NCBI GenBank assembly: GCA_003354055.1
Contig: PIVQ01000019.1
Location: 1 to 29,914, forward strand
From: Desulfobacteraceae bacterium
GTDB lineage: Bacteria; Desulfobacterota; Desulfobacteria; Desulfobacterales; Desulfobacteraceae
Direction of reading: 5' to 3'
Length of the DNA stretch: 29,914 nucleotides
This document shows positions 1 through 8,227 of this stretch, piece after piece. The notes below the pieces were generated by a model, which did not search any database, had not been told where the DNA came from, and saw nothing but the letters and a program-made list of their open reading frames with translations. The first letter of the stretch is position 1; each line of letters starts with the position of its first letter. The position numbers and the translations under genes are program-made.

Positions 1-2363
1 TGAGACAGCAGGTTCAGCTTGGAGTAAGTCGAAGCTTCCTCTGCAAAGTCAACGTCTCGGATACTTGATTCCGATGCCTGTATGTTGGTCTTTGTGGTTG
101 ACAGGTTGGCAATGGTGGAGGTGAGCTGGTTCTGAACAGAACCCAGACTACTCCTGATGCCATCCAGATCCTTTAAAGCAGCATCTGCAATGCTGATTGC
201 CATCTCCGCACCTTCCTGGGTGAGTACATTCAGGTCGGATAACCTCTGGAAGACGGTATCGCTTAATCCCACCGTTCCTGCATTTTCCGTGTTAATGGCA
301 AGCGTTGAACCCGCATTGATTTCACTGTCCTCCTTCAGGGTCATGTCTTCAGACAATGTCACATCAGATGACAGGGTTACAGCGTCGGTCAATACGTCTC
401 CGACTGCGTAGTCAATGGCTGTACCGCTGGCGGTTTCACTGAAGGCGGTTGTGATAGTCGTGCCGGCCGCCATGACAGACCCGGATTGCAGGGTACTGCC
501 GGATTTAAGCGTCATATCACTGTCAATTGTTGTATTGGTATTGCCGCCAGTTCCCACGGTCACTGTGGCACCAATGGTTGACCCTTCGCCCATTATGGAA
601 TTTTGCTCAAGAAGTGAACCGGATGAAAGCTCGGTCCTCTCATAGGTGGTGGCGTCATTCGCAAGCATGACACTGTCACCAAGCTCTGATCCGGACAGGA
701 TTACACTGCCGTGGCCGATTGTCGATCCGGCCTCAAGGGTCATATCCACCGACAATGTCGTGGTTGCACTTGAGGCACTGAGAATGTCAGTACCTGCCAC
801 ACTGCCTTTGGCCAGGGTCGAGTTCATACCCAGAACGCTATCTTCTTTCAGGGTTATATCAGACTGAAGAGTTACAGCAGTACCCAGGGTGACGTCATTG
901 GTCAGGGTTTGGCCTACAGTGTAGTCGACACTTGTTCCGCCCGCTGTTGAGGTGAAATTCGTGGTAACAACCGTACCCTGCTCAAGTATCGTACCTACGG
1001 CCAATGTGGAGCCGCTGGTGACAAGCATATCCTGGTCGGTGGTCAGAACTGCACCTGTATCCGTGGTTACCATTCCGCCCAAAACTGTGTTTGTGGCAAA
1101 CACAGTTTCCACAGCCATGGTGGAGCCTGAAACCAGATCAAAATCCAACTGGGTGTTGGCAACAGCATTTGTGGTGGTGATGTCAGCACCGAGTATGGTA
1201 CCCGCAGTTAATATTGAATCTGCTGTTATGGTGGATCCCGATGCAAGAATGGATTCTTCTACAGTGGTAATCCCGGCTGCGTCTGCAATCATGATATCAG
1301 AACCTGTGGCACCGGAGCCTATACCCGAGATTGAGAATTCGGCACTGCCAGCCTGGGTCAGGCTCAGATAGCCAAACGTAGACATCTGTGGGCCGGTATT
1401 GCCGAATACATCAGATATCGAGCCGTCTACAGCAATGGCACGACCGTCTGCGGAGGTAAGGGTCATGGTGCCGTCTGAATTCATGCTGGCGCTAACACCG
1501 TGTTCTGTGGTCTTGTCGTTGATCGCGGCGGTAAGGGCGCCTGAACCGTCGTTGGCCTCTACCTCAATGGCCCCAATGGTAATGCCGTTTATGGAGAAAG
1601 TATCTCCGGTGGAATTTGCTGCAATTGCATCAGTGGTAGTGGTTGAAACCACGGCAACAGCTGAAATGCCTGTTTCCGAGGTGTACTTGTTGAGTTCATC
1701 GGCCAGTGCGCCCATTCCGCTTTCTGCTGAGTTATCTTCCTGAAGGTCGATGGTGTTCAGGGTCATTGTATTGCCGGTGATATTACTGGTGATGGTCAGC
1801 TGGACCTCTCCGCCGGTATCGCTGGCCAGAGAAAGATCTGCGCTTGAAACGTGACCGATTTTGGTGGACTCTGCAGAACCAATAGACACAGAAGCGGTTT
1901 GGCCTGAATAGGCACCAATGTGAATGTTTTTATTGGTGAACACGCCTGACAGCAGGTTTTGTCCGTTGTAAGATGTCGTCTGGGCAATGACGTCAAGTTC
2001 TTCCATCAGGGCATCAATATCCGCCTGGATGGCTTTCCGTGTTTCAGTTGTCTGGGAGTCGGTTGCAGCCTGAATGGCTTTGGTTTTAATGGTGTTGATG
2101 ATGTTGATGGATTCTTCAAGTGCGCCGTCAGCAGTCTGTACCATTGAGATACCGTCATTGGCATTCTGTACGGCCTGGCCGATACCTAAGTGCTGTGCTC
2201 TCAAAGAGTCGGCAATAGCCATGCCGGATGCATCATCAGCCGCTTTGTTAATACGAAGACCTGTGGACAGACGTCCCAGGGACTCACTCAGTTTGTTGTC
2301 GTTTGCAATCATTGACTGGTGGGCGCTGAGCGCAGCCACATTGGTGTTAATCGTTAAGGCCAT
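1..2363 (-). CDS. fliC: Flagellin with giant repeat-filled variable domain (3' end outside window)
   Basis: Structural subunit of the flagellar filament, exported by the flagellar type III system. The start is ATG at 2363, preceded by a strong GGAGG eight bases upstream. The product begins MALTINTNVAALSAHQSMIA, the classic D0/D1 flagellin terminus, and the LSTGLRINKAADDASGMAIA stretch follows. Residues about 1-180 form N-terminal D0/D1. Residues about 250-300 look like a flagellin IN motif (SINGITIG, then GVSASMNSDGTMTLTS). Residues about 371-693 are six-residue repeats. From about 694 the C-terminal D1 returns, with the conserved IRDVDFAEEASTYSKLNLL near the edge. There are 787 codons in the window; only about 20 residues of the usual C-terminus should be missing. 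At about 800 residues it is far longer than the common 270-500. The adjacent glycosylation genes suggest it is heavily glycosylated. The antisense open frames across it are shadows. Confidence 0.96.
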   Translation of the reverse strand, partial: MALTINTNVAALSAHQSMIANDNKLSESLGRLSTGLRINKAADDASGMAIADSLRAQHLGIGQAVQNANDGISMVQTADGALEESINIINTIKTKAIQAATDSQTTETRKAIQADIDALMEELDVIAQTTSYNGQNLLSGVFTNKNIHIGAYSGQTASVSIGSAESTKIGHVSSADLSLASDTGGEVQLTITSNITGNTMTLNTIDLQEDNSAESGMGALADELNKYTSETGISAVAVVSTTTTDAIAANSTGDTFSINGITIGAIEVEANDGSGALTAAINDKTTEHGVSASMNSDGTMTLTSADGRAIAVDGSISDVFGNTGPQMSTFGYLSLTQAGSAEFSISGIGSGATGSDIMIADAAGITTVEESILASGSTITADSILTAGTILGADITTTNAVANTQLDFDLVSGSTMAVETVFATNTVLGGMVTTDTGAVLTTDQDMLVTSGSTLAVGTILEQGTVVTTNFTSTAGGTSVDYTVGQTLTNDVTLGTAVTLQSDITLKEDSVLGMNSTLAKGSVAGTDILSASSATTTLSVDMTLEAGSTIGHGSVILSGSELGDSVMLANDATTYERTELSSGSLLEQNSIMGEGSTIGATVTVGTGGNTNTTIDSDMTLKSGSTLQSGSVMAAGTTITTAFSETASGTAIDYAVGDVLTDAVTLSSDVTLSEDMTLKEDSEINAGSTLAINTENAGTVGLSDTVFQRLSDLNVLTQEGAEMAISIADAALKDLDGIRSSLGSVQNQLTSTIANLSTTKTNIQASESSIRDVDFAEEASTYSKLNLLS
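285..1253 (-). repeat. Hexapeptide-like repeat domain inside flagellin
   Basis: Codons for flagellin residues about 371-693 encode successive six-residue units. The pattern is an aliphatic residue, two variable residues, G/D/N, S/T, then a variable residue. Examples read in register are LASGST-ITADSI-LTAGTI, LKEDSV-LGMNST-LAKGSV, IGHGSV-ILSGSE-LGDSVM and LKSGST-LQSGSV-MAAGTT. The periodicity resembles the hexapeptide repeats of left-handed beta-helices, though a beta-solenoid fold is only inferred. Short non-repeat stretches interrupt the runs. Confidence 0.7.
297..968 (-). repeat. Internal duplication in flagellin, two copies 171 residues apart
   Basis: Flagellin residues 466-518 (810-968) and 637-689 (297-455) align without gaps over 53 positions, with 30 identities by hand count. 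Both copies share TTxF, then GTxxDYxVG, VTL and TLKEDS. The offset is exactly 171 residues (513 bp), so an ancestral repeat block probably duplicated and then diverged. Confidence 0.8.
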
Positions 2364-2457
2364 TATCAATTCCTCCATGAATTGTTTTGGTAATCGGGCG
2401 TCATTGCCCTTGGTCATTCAGATTTTAGTTTAAAACTTTTTGCAGATTTGATTTTAT

Positions 2458-2522
2458 TCCAGGCATCCCTCCTTTGCGTTTATCATGTTCTCATGTAAAT
2501 ACTTCATCGGGGGATGCCTGGA
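2458..2522. repeat. 12-bp perfect inverted repeat in flagellin promoter region
   Basis: TCCAGGCATCCC at 2458-2469 is the exact inverse of GGGATGCCTGGA at 2511-2522, with 41 bases between. The 2511-2522 arm fills the spacer of the predicted sigma-28 promoter, and the other arm lies in the predicted 5' leader. Only one arm would be transcribed, so a DNA-level operator is more likely than an RNA hairpin. Confidence 0.75.
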
Positions 2523-2531
2523 GAAACTTTA
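2504..2531 (-). promoter_or_regulatory. Predicted sigma-28 (FliA) promoter of flagellin
   Basis: On the minus strand the sequence reads TAAAGTTT (2531-2524), 12 bases, then CCCGATGA (2511-2504). The enterobacterial sigma-28 consensus is TAAAGTTT, 11 bases, GCCGATAA. The -35 box matches 8/8 and the -10 box 6/8, with a spacer one base longer. Transcription would start near 2497, giving a leader of about 130 bases before the flagellin ATG. Confidence 0.65.
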
Positions 2532-2559
2532 GGCAAATTTAGCGTGGGGTGAAAAAAAA

Positions 2560-4662
2560 TTAAATTCGATTTGCCATGTTCTGTGCACGTGTCATTCGTG
2601 CTGCGGAAAGCTGAAGATTCGAGATCCCGTCATTGGCGTATAACCGGTCTTCATTTTCCCATAACCGGCCATGCCATTTCCCGTAAAAGAAAACAGCGTC
2701 ATCCTGACTTTGACGTGAGGCAGGTTGGGTCAGTTGCATCAGGTGAATGTCATGCAGGTATACAACAGCATCTTTGCGGGAGAGAATGTCTTCTGTCCTT
2801 AAACTTAAGTCCAGGTATTTATACCGGCCGGCCTTTGGATGGAATCCCCCGGTGTTAAGAAACAATTGCCTGTCCATTCCGATAAAAAAATCGACCATCT
2901 GGAAAGCCCTTGTTTTACAGGATTGTGGGAATTTCTTATCCAGGTGAAGGTAGGCTGAGACCGGTTGGGCATTCGAATTTACGACCATGCCGGCGTGTAT
3001 TATGTTTTCAAATCGATTGGAGACTTTAGCTCCGAATACGGTTTCCTTTCCAAAATCCTCTTTTCCATTTCGAAGTGCTGTAAGCCAACCCGGTGTCGGA
3101 GCAATATATTCATCTAAAAATAATATCACCTCTCCGTTTGCTTCTTGCGCCGCCTTATTCATCATTATTGCCATGGGAAGATCAGTTTTGTTTTTCAGAA
3201 TGCATATGTCTCCTCCAAGACTGTCAAGTATGATTTTAATTCCATCAGGAACAGAGGAGGGGGATATCAATATGACTTCAAAATTTTCGTCTTCGCTTGC
3301 AAGTGCAATATGTTCAAGGGTCACTAAAAATAATTCGGGATTTGAAGAGACCGGTATGACGATACTCCAGTCTTTACCTGGCGTTCTATTTGAAACCAAA
3401 GGCTCAGGTGACGACTCTTGGCTGGCCCTGACAACTTCATTCATGAGGTCGCAAACGCGGTCAATACTGTTTTTTGTGTTTATCAATTCATGGTCTAAGT
3501 ACGATTGCACCCCTGATTGATCAATACGAGTTTCAAAAGAAGTTTTGGATTGCACGGCCTCGCATAGTTCACTGACGGTCAACCCAAGGGCCGCACCTTT
3601 ATCAACCAGGGACGTGTCTTTGTAGACAACGTCTGCATTGAGATTTAGCAATACCAGGGCGCAGCCAATGGCCAGTGCTTCAAGACCGACGGTGCTGGCT
3701 TCCACTAAAACGCATAAATCACTCATTGCCATCAGGGAGTAAGTGTCTTCCTCTCCGTGTATGCTGTGAATCTTCTGGATGGCGGCTTTGGGAAACCGTT
3801 CCATCCAGGCGTCAATTTGGGGACGCACAGTTCCCGGATGAAATTTAAAAAACAACTCCACGGAATCGTTTTGACCGGGCAGGTTGACCAGTTCAATAAA
3901 TTCTTCAATCGCTTGGGGCAGCATAACGGAAAAGAAAACCACCATGACAAATTTATCAGAGGTTTTGTAGTCCTTTCTTTTCTTTTCCCGGGTATTGTTT
4001 TCTTGAAGCGTATTAATCTCGCAGGATAGATGCGTGTTACCAACAGGAATAAGGCGGTCTTCAGGAGATTCAAAATGACAGAGTTTTTCTTTGCTGCCCT
4101 GTCCCCAGACAAGACAAAGTGTACTGTATTGAACGTGACCTGTATGGACGTAATCCAACTGGGCTGAAGCGCTTGTTAACAAACCTTCCTGCAATGTGAT
4201 GATCGGAATCCCCTTTTCTTTTGAGTGGAAAGAGAAAATTTTTCCCCACCTGTTGAGTTCATGGAGTGCGAGGCAGATGTCCGGTTTTACTTGTTTAAAG
4301 TAATTATGAAAACCCGTATATTCCTGGGCCAGGGCAAACAGGGTTTTATCCATAACCGTCGGCACCTGGAGGCTGAAAAGTGAATCCTCCAACAGGGCTT
4401 TGCCAAAGGTTTGTCTGAGCATTTTGTAATTGTTGAAAACCTGTTCCCTGTCGGATGGGCCGATATAGTCAAAAATATGGTTATAATCAAGACCGGTTTC
4501 AATGGCTGTGATTTCCTGACTTCTTTCCGCCTGTCCCACAAGGTAATTTGTTTTGGCACCCAAATCGGCAAGTTTTTCCATAATGGGTATAATAAAGCGG
4601 GTATGATGTTTAAGTGCAATATAAGCCGTGACTGTTTTACCTTTCCAGAATGAATTTTTCAT
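2560..4662 (-). CDS. Two-domain glycosyltransferase (GT-B-like plus GT2-like)
   Basis: A 700-residue protein with two apparent transferase modules. Residues about 1-410 resemble GT-B proteins of the CDP-glycerol or capsule-transferase type, with a donor-side region around LVEASTVGLEALAIGCALVL. From about residue 430 (WSIVIPVSSNPELFLVTLEH) a GT2 fold begins; its ILFLDEYIAPTPGWL stands where GT2 enzymes carry the metal-binding Asp motif. No signal peptide or membrane segment is evident, so it is probably cytoplasmic. It lies directly upstream of the flagellin on the same strand, seven bases after the next transferase-like gene. That position makes it a candidate flagellin glycosyltransferase. 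Donor and acceptor cannot be read from the sequence. An A/T-rich run follows the stop codon, but no convincing terminator stem was seen. Confidence 0.8.
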   Translation of the reverse strand: MKNSFWKGKTVTAYIALKHHTRFIIPIMEKLADLGAKTNYLVGQAERSQEITAIETGLDYNHIFDYIGPSDREQVFNNYKMLRQTFGKALLEDSLFSLQVPTVMDKTLFALAQEYTGFHNYFKQVKPDICLALHELNRWGKIFSFHSKEKGIPIITLQEGLLTSASAQLDYVHTGHVQYSTLCLVWGQGSKEKLCHFESPEDRLIPVGNTHLSCEINTLQENNTREKKRKDYKTSDKFVMVVFFSVMLPQAIEEFIELVNLPGQNDSVELFFKFHPGTVRPQIDAWMERFPKAAIQKIHSIHGEEDTYSLMAMSDLCVLVEASTVGLEALAIGCALVLLNLNADVVYKDTSLVDKGAALGLTVSELCEAVQSKTSFETRIDQSGVQSYLDHELINTKNSIDRVCDLMNEVVRASQESSPEPLVSNRTPGKDWSIVIPVSSNPELFLVTLEHIALASEDENFEVILISPSSVPDGIKIILDSLGGDICILKNKTDLPMAIMMNKAAQEANGEVILFLDEYIAPTPGWLTALRNGKEDFGKETVFGAKVSNRFENIIHAGMVVNSNAQPVSAYLHLDKKFPQSCKTRAFQMVDFFIGMDRQLFLNTGGFHPKAGRYKYLDLSLRTEDILSRKDAVVYLHDIHLMQLTQPASRQSQDDAVFFYGKWHGRLWENEDRLYANDGISNLQLSAARMTRAQNMANRI

Positions 4663-4669
4663 AATGGTT

Positions 4670-5863
4670 TCATACCTCTACTTTCGGATGCTTATTCTGG
4701 ACGATCTCATGTAAGATCTGTGTTATATCTGTTATCCGGGATTGCTTTTTTATTTCTGATTTTACAAAGCGCCTGACGCTGTCATAATCGTTGACCATTT
4801 CCAGATAACCTGATTTTAAGGGGGCAACGTACTCATCTATAACGCAGCATGGTATGCCGTTGGTTTCGGCAATTTTAGTGGAAAAACCGTGGGCACAGGC
4901 AAGGACGGCATTTGCCCCGACCATTTCCCAGACAGCGTTTAAATCATGGAAGGAGCAGGAACGAAAGTGGTCCAAGGTTTTTTTACTGGTGGTTTTAATA
5001 ATTTCCTCATGGCTGTGGGTGCCCCTGATCTGATCTTTTCCCACGGTGAACATGAGATGGATATTGGGGCCAAGACTTTTTATTTCCTCCAGCAGGCGGC
5101 GGTATTCATGGCCGAGGGCGACATTGTGGGGGATATACAAAGAGATCGTTTCAGGGGTAATGTTATGTTGGAGGCGGTTGAGGTATGGAGATTCAAGTCC
5201 GTTCTGCCAGAGTGGGCCGGTTCCGGGTGAAAAAACTTTGGCTTCGTTTCTTGGAAGCTGCCAGATTTTTCCCTTGATTCCGGTCCCGGGATCCTCAAGG
5301 TTGTTCTTGCTGAATTCATTTGTGGTTATCACACCGTCAACCATTGAGGGGATAAGGGTCCAGCGGGTATTCAAAGGAAGCAGCTCATATCCGGCAACAA
5401 ATAATTTTTTTTCCCTGGCCAATTTGACCCAGGCATAAAAGATGAACTCTTCCGCTGTGGAAGATCCTAACGGGGTGGGGATCTGGAGGATCAGTCCTCT
5501 GACGTTGGGCACGGGATCAAAGTGGAGTTTGATTCTACTGATCACCCCCTCTCCCAGGTCATCTGCAAGCAGAACCCGCCAGACCTTCAACCCTTCATCA
5601 AACTGTGCATCTTTAATTTGATCCCTTTTTTCTAAAAAGTTTTCCATGGAGCGGGGTTCGGTGTGCTGGCTTACTTTAAAAGGAACCGGATTCAGGTCTT
5701 TTGCCATTTTGAATGCTTTTTCATCCTGGTGAGGAATCATAAAAACAATGTCAATTTTGCTCACCCCTTTTTTAAGCAGCTTGAGATATTCAATGATAAT
5801 CGGGGAAAGCTGATTGTCCTGCAGAACCCAGACAATACAGGGTTTTTGAGTCTTTTTGTTCAT
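4670..5863 (-). CDS. Putative GT-B-like glycosyltransferase, unassigned family
   Basis: A soluble protein of 397 residues that I do not recognise as a named family. The C-terminal half (residues about 240-380) has GT-B donor-domain features: a beta strand at TISLYIPHNVALGHEYRRLL, IHLMFTVGKD, then VLACAHGFSTKIAETNGIPC and a following acidic loop. ATG at 5863 is preferred over ATG at 5869, because the AGAGGG ribosome site abuts the latter and lies six bases from the former. The gene starts 12 bases after legC ends and stops seven bases before the two-domain transferase starts. It is therefore in one operon with legB and legC, and probably acts late in glycan assembly or transfer to flagellin. 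That role is inferred from position and fold only. Confidence 0.65.
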   Translation of the reverse strand: MNKKTQKPCIVWVLQDNQLSPIIIEYLKLLKKGVSKIDIVFMIPHQDEKAFKMAKDLNPVPFKVSQHTEPRSMENFLEKRDQIKDAQFDEGLKVWRVLLADDLGEGVISRIKLHFDPVPNVRGLILQIPTPLGSSTAEEFIFYAWVKLAREKKLFVAGYELLPLNTRWTLIPSMVDGVITTNEFSKNNLEDPGTGIKGKIWQLPRNEAKVFSPGTGPLWQNGLESPYLNRLQHNITPETISLYIPHNVALGHEYRRLLEEIKSLGPNIHLMFTVGKDQIRGTHSHEEIIKTTSKKTLDHFRSCSFHDLNAVWEMVGANAVLACAHGFSTKIAETNGIPCCVIDEYVAPLKSGYLEMVNDYDSVRRFVKSEIKKQSRITDITQILHEIVQNKHPKVEV

Positions 5864-5875
5864 GTGCATCCCTCT

Positions 5876-7045
5876 TTACGGTATATCAAGCAGGCTCGGG
5901 CTGCTGGGAAGATTTATTATTCTGTGCGCCAATGATTGTGCACACCCAAGGTCCATGGCAGGGCATGTCGTATACATGGGTAGATGGTGCATCAATTTCC
6001 AGGCAGGCCTTGTCTGGATCCCGGCATCATTGGTCCTTCCAAGGACCTCTTCCAATAAGGCTGTATCAGGGTGGTCAAGCAATAGGGTGTTGAGCCAAAA
6101 ATTACTCTTAGCATACTCTGGTTCCGTCATCAAGGAAACGCCTTTAATACCTGAAAATGCCCGTGCGTAGCTCTTTGCAAGCTGTCTTTTCCGGGTAAGA
6201 AATTCTGGCAGCATCTCCATCTGGGCACAGCCAAGGGCGGCATTCAGGTTGGGCAGACGGTAATTGTATCCGATTCTGTCATGGGAAAACCGCCATTTTT
6301 CAGATGTTTTTGCAGTGGTGGTCAGATGCTTGGCCAGTGCTGCTCTCTTTTCGTCATTGACCAGGATGATACCGCCGCCGCCGGTAGTTATGGTTTTATT
6401 TCCGTTAAAACTCAGTGCTGCGGCAAATCCGAAATTTCCTGTGTGTATTCCTTTATAAAAGGAACCTAAAGACTCGGCCGCATCTTCGATCAATTTTAAG
6501 TGAAAGCGGTCGCAAAGTGCCTTCAAGGGTTCCATATCCATGGGCATTCCGAAAATGTGGACACCGAGAAGTGCACGAATCGGGTGGCCTGTCCGTTGGT
6601 TAACACAGGTTTTATTTCGAATCCTTGTATGTGTGGTAAGATAGGCTTCCAACTTTGGCACATCAATGCCAAGATTGGTTTCATTGCTGTCCACAAAATG
6701 AGGAATTGCTCCGCAGTAGGCAACTGCATTGATAGTAGCTACAAAGGTTAACGTAGGGGCCAGAACTTCATCATTCGCCTTGATATCTGCAAGCATAAGA
6801 CAGGTGTGAAGGGCTGATGTCCCGTTGACCACGGCAACGGCAGACCGGCTGCCCGTAAACCGGGCCACCCTGTCCTCAAATTCGGTTACATATTCCCCCA
6901 CAGAAGAGACAAATCCCGAGTCAATGCAGTTCAGGAGATATTGTCTTTCATTGCCTTTAAAAACCGGTTCATGGAGAGGGTATTGGTCCCGGTCTGGTAA
7001 AACCGTTTTTACGGCATCAATGATCTGTTGCGCTAACTTCGTCAT
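5876..7045 (-). CDS. legC: LegC-type PLP sugar aminotransferase
   Basis: A DegT/DnrJ/EryC1/StrS-family aminotransferase of 389 residues, the usual length. It converts the 4-keto-6-deoxy nucleotide sugar made by LegB to the 4-amino sugar, using PLP and an amino donor. The PLP lysine lies in SFNGNKTITTGGGG, and DAAESLGS matches the cofactor-ring Asp motif. The N-terminal region (PLHEPVFKGNERQYLLNCID, then GFVSSVGEYV) is characteristic of the LegC subgroup. It starts three bases after legB ends, with little Shine-Dalgarno signal, so translational coupling is likely. The pairing with LegB, LegG, LegI and LegF in this window supports the legionaminic-acid assignment over PseC or perosamine synthase. 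Confidence 0.9.
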   Translation of the reverse strand: MTKLAQQIIDAVKTVLPDRDQYPLHEPVFKGNERQYLLNCIDSGFVSSVGEYVTEFEDRVARFTGSRSAVAVVNGTSALHTCLMLADIKANDEVLAPTLTFVATINAVAYCGAIPHFVDSNETNLGIDVPKLEAYLTTHTRIRNKTCVNQRTGHPIRALLGVHIFGMPMDMEPLKALCDRFHLKLIEDAAESLGSFYKGIHTGNFGFAAALSFNGNKTITTGGGGIILVNDEKRAALAKHLTTTAKTSEKWRFSHDRIGYNYRLPNLNAALGCAQMEMLPEFLTRKRQLAKSYARAFSGIKGVSLMTEPEYAKSNFWLNTLLLDHPDTALLEEVLGRTNDAGIQTRPAWKLMHHLPMYTTCPAMDLGCAQSLAHRIINLPSSPSLLDIP

Positions 7046-7048
7046 GAT

Positions 7049-8056
7049 TTATACATTGTAGATGTCTGATTTGTACATGGTAAGATTTTTTTTGTCCGTA
7101 AACCATTCAATGGTTTTCTCCAATCCTTTTGCAAGTCCCTTTTCTCCGGCAAAGACAGGTCTCCATCCGGTGAGACGTTTTACCTTTGAATTATCGGACA
7201 AAAGGCGGTCAACTTCACTTTTATCCGGCCGTATTCGTTCTTTGTCGGTTATAATTTTTGTGTGGGCCCCCATTAAGGTAATGATTTTTTTAACCAGTTC
7301 TTGGATGGAAATTTCAAAATTCGTACCCAGATTCATGGTCTCCCCTTGAATATTATCGGCCTCAAGAGCTGAAATAAATCCGTCCACGGTATCCGAGACA
7401 TAGGTGAAATCCCGGGTGGGGAACAAGGCCCCAAGTTTAATTGTATCATGACCTGAGGCGATCTGTGAAATTACCGTGGGAATGACGGCTCTGGCAGATT
7501 GCCTTGGGCCGTATGTGTTAAAGGGCCTCACAATGGTTACCGGAGTGTCAAAGGACCGGTAAAAGGACAACGCCATCTGGTCTGCCCCTATTTTGGTGGC
7601 AGAATAGGGTGACTGGCCCTGCAAAGGGTGATACTCGTTGATGGGAACCTTGAGGGCGGACCCGTAAACTTCACTTGTTGATGTGTGAATGACCTTTGAG
7701 ATATTCAGGTCTTTTGCTGCCTGGAGGATATTCAGTGTTCCGCTTATATTGGTATCAACATAAGTGGCCGGGGATTTATAGGAATAGGGAATGGCAATCA
7801 GGGCGGCCAGATGAAGCACTGCATCACACCCGTTCATTGCATCTTTAACACCGAAAGGATCCCTGATATCGCCGGAATAGATTTCCATTTCATCAATGAT
7901 TTTTTTATCACTGTGATCCAACCACCCCCATGAATTAAAGGAATTGTAAAATACAAATGCCTTGGTCGAATATCCTTGTGTTACGAGCGCCTCGGCCAGG
8001 TGAGAGCCGATAAACCCATCTGCACCTGTCACAAGAATTTTACCTTTTTGACTCAT
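7049..8056 (-). CDS. legB: LegB-type nucleotide-GlcNAc 4,6-dehydratase
   Basis: An extended SDR enzyme of 335 residues, first committed step of the legionaminic-acid branch: NAD-dependent 4,6-dehydration of GDP- or UDP-GlcNAc to the 4-keto-6-deoxy sugar. It has the Rossmann motif TGADGFIGSH (about 10-19), STSEVYGS, the catalytic Tyr and Lys in YSATKIGAD, and RPFNTYGPRQSARAVIP. The FNSWGWLDHS loop after the first Rossmann half is typical of LegB. The Campylobacter enzyme uses GDP-GlcNAc; ptmE next door argues for the same here, but the nucleotide cannot be read from this sequence. It is the first gene of a minus-strand unit running towards flagellin, and its promoter should lie in the 8057-8227 spacer. 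Confidence 0.9.
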   Translation of the reverse strand: MSQKGKILVTGADGFIGSHLAEALVTQGYSTKAFVFYNSFNSWGWLDHSDKKIIDEMEIYSGDIRDPFGVKDAMNGCDAVLHLAALIAIPYSYKSPATYVDTNISGTLNILQAAKDLNISKVIHTSTSEVYGSALKVPINEYHPLQGQSPYSATKIGADQMALSFYRSFDTPVTIVRPFNTYGPRQSARAVIPTVISQIASGHDTIKLGALFPTRDFTYVSDTVDGFISALEADNIQGETMNLGTNFEISIQELVKKIITLMGAHTKIITDKERIRPDKSEVDRLLSDNSKVKRLTGWRPVFAGEKGLAKGLEKTIEWFTDKKNLTMYKSDIYNV

Positions 8057-8227
8057 TTTGCGTTACATTCCTTTAGTTTAGAGGTTGAGTCCTCGATGGT
8101 ATATGGGTATATTCGAACTTTATACTATACCAATTAATGAGAATTCACTATAACTATACCAATTAATGAGAATTCACTATAATCGCTGAGAGAATAGTCT
8201 GTCAATGTCAAAAAAGGGCTGCTAACC
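8057..8227. promoter_or_regulatory. Divergent spacer between legB and ptmE
   Basis: These 171 bases separate two outward-reading transcription units and must serve both. The stretch is A/T-rich and contains the 29-bp tandem duplication. A perfect TATAAT occurs on the plus strand at 8178-8183, at the end of the second repeat copy, but no convincing -35 box is placed for it. On the minus strand TATAGT occurs in each copy. The ribosome site for ptmE (AAAGGGC) is weak. Confidence 0.45.
8124..8181. repeat. Perfect 29-bp tandem duplication
   Basis: Two identical 29-bp units lie head to tail, at 8124-8152 and 8153-8181. Each begins ACTATACCAATTAATGAG and ends AATTCACTATA. They sit between the divergent legB and ptmE start codons, so the duplication changes promoter or operator copy number. 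There is no mismatch between copies, which suggests a recent event or ongoing slippage. Confidence 0.95.

Noticed and set aside
157..1743. Several plus-strand open frames across the left end
   Set aside because: They are antisense shadows of the flagellin; low-complexity products, no family features, and the minus frame is plainly the real gene.
2384..2398. A second sigma-28-like -10 box (GCCCGATTA) nearer the flagellin start
   Set aside because: No TAAA box lies at a suitable distance upstream (24 bases instead of about 15), while the 2504-2531 site has a perfect -35 box.
2540..2575. Possible intrinsic terminator after the two-domain transferase
   Set aside because: There is a T run after the stop codon on the minus strand, but the only stem (AAAT/ATTT) is too short and A/T-rich.
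8124..8181. CRISPR repeat pair
   Set aside because: The copies are directly adjacent with no spacer, and no cas gene is present.
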